From Diatrype stigma (lineage: Eukaryota; Ascomycota; Sordariomycetes; Xylariales; Diatrypaceae): a stretch of DNA of 24,753 bases. Under the pieces are notes generated by a model. The model was not told where the DNA came from. It saw nothing but the letters and a program-made list of their open reading frames with translations, and made no database searches. A program made the position numbers and the translations under genes. Position 1 is the first letter of the stretch, and each line of letters opens with the position of its first letter. This document shows, piece after piece, positions 19,376 to 24,753 of the stretch. The DNA lies in assembly GCA_022225965.2 (NCBI GenBank), contig JAKJXP020000203.1:1-24753 (forward strand), written 5' to 3'.

Positions 19376-22300
19376 CTAATCCAGTTCAATGACCTCGCGG
19401 GGAGGCTGGGCTGGGCGCGTAGACGATCTGGTCGATGCAACGGGGGCGGAACCGTCATTGTCGTCGTCGCTACCGCCATCACTATCATCGTCGGCGGCCT
19501 GCTCCTTCGGCCTCCACGACCCATCCGCAGAAACGAGGATGGACTTCGTGCGCAGCTTATTCCCCTTCTGCAGCATCTCCCGCACCTCGGCCAGGAACCC
19601 GTCGATGCAAAGACTGTAGGGGCGCGCGTCGCCGTCACACAGCGGGCACCTCCACTTGTCGACGAAGGACGGCTCCTTACACCGTTGACAGTCGCCTTTG
19701 TTGCTGCATATGCATACAGACTTCTTGCCGAGTCGGGTATTCAGCCACGTTTCGAGATCGAAGCACTCGAGATGGGTGCAGTCCTTCCCTCGTACGGGGA
19801 TGGTGAAGATCGAGGATGTGAAGGGATCTGCCAAGTTGATAGATAGATCGCTGTTTACCATGGCCAAATCGTCATCATCATCATCGCCTGAAGCCACTGC
19901 CAAACGTTTCTTGATTATCTCCCGTGTGTGATCTGGTGATAACGTCCCCTTTTCCTTTACCATGCGCACCACTGCGCTGTGGCTTAATATTTCAACAAGC
20001 TCGACTGCAATGGCAGGGTATCGATTCTGAGGTATGGGATTCCCTGAAGGGGTAGCGACCGTGATTTGGTTCACGCCCGGGTGGAGCATCATCGATGCAT
20101 CAATTGGGAGGTCCTTAGAATAATGTGCTTTTCGCCTGATTCCCGTCGACATGCGGTTCACTTCTATGAAGATATGCTCGGGCCACGCCATGTCAGTCGT
20201 AAACCAATCAGTGTCTGATATTGGATTTGTTGGCGGCTTCTTCAAGTAGCAGCAACGTATCCGAGCCAGCAAGGAACCGTTCGTAAACTGTTTCGTATGC
20301 AAGCCTCCAATACCTGGCACAACCTCACCCTGGCATATCCTTGCACGGACCATTACCGGAACATGGAAATTGAACTTATGTAAGCGTCGATTCAGTGGAA
20401 TCGGACTGGGCTCCAGAAGAAAGCCTTTGACAGCTTGGTAATACCTCTCAACGGCAGTCGAGGGCAAGTCTCTATGAAGGATGCGTCTTGGACTTCGGAG
20501 GTGTGCTTGGTGAAGAGTATTCAGGATGCAGCTTCTTTGGTAAGGATCATGTGGGTAGTCTTGCATGCTAATCCGCAAATTGGGGGGCGGAATCAACCGG
20601 TCTTTGACGAGATATTGTTGTGGCCGAACAGAACTGGGTCGTACATTAGCCGAAGTCGTAGCTGCTGGTTGTTGCACCTGGTGAACATCTCTTCCGGGAA
20701 GGCCAAGAGGAAGACCAGTTTCAGTCAGGTTCTGAGTAGCACCAAGTATTTGCGAAGTGTTCTGCGGTGATATCGTAGAAGAGTATGGGCGCGAGCCGAC
20801 CCTTGGTTGCGAGGGGCGTCTTACAGCCGAGTGAGGTTGCTGCAGACTTTGCTGGATATTGAGCCGGTATGCCCGCTGCTGTTCTTGCATAACCTGCAAT
20901 TGCTCCTGTTGTTGAGCATTGCTAGGTACTACTGGGGCTTGGAAATACTGCGGTTGCTGCTGCTGCCCTTGCTGCGAAACTGGTTGCAGATTGGTGGTGA
21001 ATGTACCCAATTGGGGTTGCTGGATCATGTCAGGCGAAGAATATAGTGATGGATGGTAAGGCCACGGCGTGGTAGCAGATGTGTGATTGAGCGGCGAGTG
21101 ACTCGAAGAGTGCCCGAAGTGAGCTGGGGCTGCCTGGTTTGTTGTATACATTCCTGTAGCATTTTGAGGGGGGATGGGCGACATGATGGAAGACTGCATG
21201 GTAGAGTTGGTCGTCGCCAGAGGAGTTGGTACCCGCGTTGGTATGTGGCTAATGCCGGTACCCTGGACTGGGAGATTCTGTGGCCGAGGGCTATTCTGCA
21301 GCAGGTTGATCTGATGTTGCATTGGAGAAGGGATAGGACTATTCTGAGGCGCGTCACGTACTCCAGCCTGACGTAGCTTAGCCGCCACAACCATTTGATG
21401 AAATTCGGTTACCAATGCAATACGATATGCCGGATCTCTGGAGCAGCGCTTAGATCCGTTGATATAGGCCTGCTGGTCTTTTCTGAATACCTGTTCCAGG
21501 TGTTGACCAGTCTGGTTGTCCCTAACGCCCAGATTCCTCCAGGATGCTCGAAACATAGTAAGCTGAAGGATGGGGGAGAAAAGGCGAAATCGAGTCACCA
21601 TTTCATCCATGTACAGAGGATATCCTCCCACTTGATGCTCATGGTTGACGACCATCCATTCGAATGATATGCATAGCAAGAAATCCAGGACCATCTTGAG
21701 CCAAGCTGCGTAGACTGGATCGTTGCGCAGAGTAGCTAATTCGCCAGGGAATGATACCAGCCATCGGAGACTGCTTGGCCTCAATGTCGAATTGTTCCTA
21801 AGAATTGTGCCCATCGTGCCGAAGGCAGTCTCAACGAGGGATATGTCACGCCCAGATTCCTCACAGATCTGGCGGACTTGGTCTGGGGCAGCTGACCACG
21901 TACAGAATAGCTGGTGCAGGACGATGAAGAATAAGTCGCCTTGATCACAAGCATCTCGCAGAAGTTGACAGCGAGCCTGCTCGATGGTAGGTATTGCCTC
22001 GATCGTGAATGATTGCCTAAAGTGGTCAAGGCGTTCGGAGGCTCGCAAGCGTTCAAGCAGAGCTATTGTGACGCTTTTCCTAAGAGCAAATTCCGATTAG
22101 TGACCATTTCTATGTACTTCACCTATCATTGCCTGGGGGTATCTAGGGAAATTTCCTGGGGAATACACGAATCTGGAAATATCATTCCACTTACTCCACA
22201 CGACGCCGTTTTGCGGCTGGAACCTGCGGGTGGTCCAGTGGCACGGGGGCTCCAAAAGATGGCACGCTTGGCGTTGGGGGCGTATTCAAGACCATGGTGG

Positions 22301-23179
22301 GAGACGGAGATATGTTTCCCGAAGTCGCGGCGACCTCTTTGCTCTGGTGCGGGTTTGACTGTATGATTCCTGGTCCCGTCAGAGCTGAGGTTGGATTCGA
22401 CACCTGCCGTTGGTTTACAGTCGAGGGATCACCAAATTGCGCATCGAATACGAAGTAGCGCGTGTCTGTACCTTGCGCGTCTGCTGGCGATGGGGGGAGG
22501 GCGGAATTTACGGTATTCGGGCTCTCGTACGAAGTAGCAATAGAGGGACTCGGCTCGTCGCTCGGTGCCGGGGAAGGAAGCACGGCTTCCGGCGCCGAAT
22601 TCCTATTGAGAACGAACTTTTAGTTACTGATAGTCATACTCGAAGTGTGAGCTGCAGTCTTATCTAAAGAGTGATCTCGTTGCTGAGAATCGAGCTCAAC
22701 AAACCCAAGAAAAGATGGGAACTAGCGGTTTCCTCTTACCCTACACCTGTTTGTGCTAGTTGGGACTGCCGACGCGACTGTGGCGGGAACAATCGTGGTT
22801 GGTGTGTGTCGTTGCCGGGGGTTGGTCGGTAGTGCTGCTGCGGTTGCTGCCGCTGTTGTTGTTGTTGCGGTTTCTGCGGCTGCCCGGGTTGAGGTAGGTG
22901 TTGAGACTGGGGCAGCCGCGTCGGGTTTGACGGCTGTTGGATCGCCGTTGTCGAAAGAGGAGGAGTCGTTGTTTGTGTAGGTTGTTGTAGTTGTGATTGT
23001 TGCTTGGGAGGTTGTGGGGGGCGCGGCGTGGGCTTAACAGGTGCCGCATTGGTCATCCAGGATCGTTGCCGACGGCCACCAATCCAGGCGTTCAAGGTCA
23101 AATTCGAGGCGGCGACCTGCCCCGCCGGCATCTCCTGCGGGCCTGACGATGAGTTCTGCCCCCCGCCGGTCGGTGCCAT
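19376..23179 (-). CDS. MIZ/SP-RING zinc finger protein, putative SUMO E3 ligase
   Basis: Minus-strand exons are 23179-22740, 22602-22195 and 22079-19376, giving 1183 residues; introns are 137 and 115 nt. The ATG at 23179 was chosen because the residue before it is a TTG. The N-terminal 280 residues are disordered, Pro/Ser/Gln-rich, with a poly-Q patch in exon 1 and a basic AAKRRRVE near the end of exon 2, a possible nuclear signal. A helical region follows, then a Gln/Pro-rich linker, a beta-rich domain before the RING, and a run of six Asp. The SP-RING (about 1040-1108) shows IPVRGKDCTHLECFDLETWL and WRCPLCDGDARPYSLCID, the hallmark of PIAS/Siz/ZMIZ proteins that recruit the SUMO-loaded E2. 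No SAP domain was seen, so it is closer to the ZMIZ type than to Siz1. An acidic tail ends in EVIELD, a SUMO-interaction-like motif. The gene looks intact; ligase activity is inferred from the domain. Confidence 0.88.
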
Positions 23180-23623
23180 CAAGTAGGTGAAGATAGTGGA
23201 AGCTTGGAGTTGAGATTGTTGAATAGTCGAGCGGTTGACGCTAAGCCTTACGATCTGGCTGAGGGGCCCATCGGGTGTCTCATATCGCTGATTTCACTAC
23301 ATATAGCAGTGTGCTGTGTAGCTGGGGCGTGTGTTAAGAACCTAAGAGACTGCAACGAGGTCCCATGAGTCAGTTGGTGTTCGGGTTGGTGTTGGTGGGG
23401 GCAAAAGAAGGCACCGGAATGCAAACGGGAATCGCAAGAAAAGGAGTCGCACGTGGTTCAAGAGATGCATTTTGACCGAACGCGACGGGCGCAACGCGTG
23501 GGAAAGCGCGATGTCATACAAGTTGACACAGGCTATGGCGGTATAACCCACCTGGTATGAGCTCAATCACACGTTCACACCTACTCCCGTACACTGAGGC
23601 AGATGTTGCAAGGGATGGCAATC

Positions 23624-23650
23624 AGGCAAGAGGCAAGAGGCAAGAGGCCA
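23624..23650. repeat. 7-bp tandem repeat (AGGCAAG, three copies plus a partial)
   Basis: Three exact copies of AGGCAAG from 23624 to 23644 followed by a diverged copy. Confidence 0.8.
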
Positions 23651-23754
23651 GGGGCATGCGACGTACCATAAGAAACTGGGTATTCACTGCACTCACTGGT
23701 ATCAGGCATTCAACCCTATGGCACGGCGAGGTCGTTGATCTGGCCCAGCTGGAA

Positions 23755-23796
23755 GTATCGGGTATCGGGTATCTGGTATCTGGTATCTGGTATCTG
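23755..23796. repeat. 7-bp tandem repeat (GTATCKG, six copies)
   Basis: Two copies of GTATCGG are followed by four copies of GTATCTG without interruption. Confidence 0.85.
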
Positions 23797-24528
23797 TTGA
23801 AGTTGGAGGGTTTTCAGCTGATGCGATAACACTTGGCTTGGCGTGCGGGAGTGATGAGCCTCCAAACCCCAAAGTCTGCCCCTGTGTTACTGTTAAATCA
23901 ACAACAGGTGCAAACTACTTCCGCTAATTTGCATCGAAGTAACATTGAACCAGTTGACACCTGCCGTTGCTATGAGTTGGTAGTTACCCAAGTAGAACGC
24001 GGAATAGTACCTTAGCGGGCAATGACAGCCGTGATGCCTTAATTGGGCTTGATTGGGCATATCCGCCCTGTTGGGCATACCTAGTTTGGCTATGTAGATG
24101 CATAGGTATGCATCTAGAATAGCTAACACGTGCAAATCCAGAATATATTGTCTGCAGAAGGGGAAGATTCTGGTACAAACGACATCCTCTTTATTGCAAT
24201 TTTCTCTTCCTTGATTACCTTGGCAGTATAAGCAGCAACAATCTCAGAGATGATGGTGTCAGGTGCAGTATACAATTCGAATAAGCTGGCTGGCTGGTAC
24301 CTAATTACTATGAACATGACACCAGCTATTAATTCCGTTCCAAACTGCAGCTGCTAGCTAGGTAGACCTAAGAAATGACTAAGAAAAAGCCTTTACCCGA
24401 TATCTTTCCAAGGTTCTAATTTATGGCAATATTAAAAGACAGCAATTAATAGAAGAGAAGTAAGGCGAATGTCTCTTGGTTACAACAACACCCTTTAGCA
24501 ATTGCCATAGCGCATGAAGAATACTGTA

Positions 24529-24753
24529 CTGTATATGCTGTATATGCTGTATATGCTGTATATGCTGTATATGCTGTATATGCTGTATATGCTGTATATG
24601 CTGTATATGCTGTATATGCTGTATATGCTGTATATGCTGTATATGCTGTATATGCTGTATATGCTGTATATGCTGTATATGCTGTATATGCTGTATATGC
24701 TGTATATGCTGTATATGCTGTATATGCTGTATATGCTGTATATGCTGTATATG
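24529..24753. repeat. 9-bp tandem array (CTGTATATG), 25 copies, running off the window
   Basis: Twenty-five exact copies of CTGTATATG fill the final 225 bases with no variation, and the array continues past the edge. The unit is a multiple of three and contains no stop codon in any frame. Perfect identity implies recent expansion or assembly collapse. Confidence 0.97.

Larger units (their letters stand above)
23180..24528. other. Upstream region of the SP-RING gene, no further gene seen
   Basis: It should contain the promoter and 5' leader of the minus-strand SP-RING gene. Short tandem repeats occur at 23624-23650 and 23755-23796. From 23800 to 24528 it is AT-leaning with no motif-bearing frame. 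Confidence 0.5.

Noticed and set aside
24529..24753. CRISPR array or telomere
   Set aside because: There are no spacers, so it is not CRISPR, and the 9-bp unit is not the TTAGGG telomere repeat of filamentous fungi.

Overview
This window is nuclear DNA from a filamentous ascomycete, most likely a Sordariomycete-type fungus (class is inference). The evidence is short 41-137 nt introns with GT...AG ends and CTAAC/CTGAC-like branch sites, gene families typical of Pezizomycotina, and transition mutations in repeats that fit repeat-induced point mutation (RIP). It begins with 29 C and ends inside a 9-bp tandem array, so both edges look like assembly ends.

Left half (1-9.9 kb) is accessory-looking. 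In order it holds: the 3' end of an ABCC-type ABC transporter (30-632); an AT-rich stretch with a 612-bp MITE-like element that has 60-bp inverted repeats and a 9-bp target duplication (1129-1740); a five-exon MFS transporter (2462-4337) with a TATA-like box and a perfect 10-bp hairpin upstream; an intronless bacterial-style family 2 glycosyltransferase (5136-6047, minus); a TauD-type Fe(II)/2-oxoglutarate dioxygenase with a mitochondrial-looking leader (6790-7776); and a small DUF6817-type protein (8026-8565, minus). Two transporters, a glycosyltransferase and an oxygenase in 8 kb could belong to a metabolic cluster, but no backbone synthase is visible and the link is only positional.

Right half (9.9-24.75 kb) is more conserved. 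A glutamate-carboxypeptidase-II-like membrane protein (9893-12229) appears to have lost its catalytic glutamate and one zinc ligand, so it is probably a pseudoenzyme. It converges on the single valyl-tRNA synthetase gene (12855-16787, minus, nine exons), whose two in-frame ATGs suggest mitochondrial and cytosolic forms from one gene. After a gene-poor spacer with a tRNA-like Pol III unit comes a MIZ/SP-RING protein, a putative SUMO E3 ligase (19376-23179, minus, three exons), with a Cys-rich insertion in its RING and a SUMO-interaction-like C-terminus.

All exon boundaries were deduced by hand from splice motifs, reading-frame continuity and family similarity. No transcript data or database search was available.
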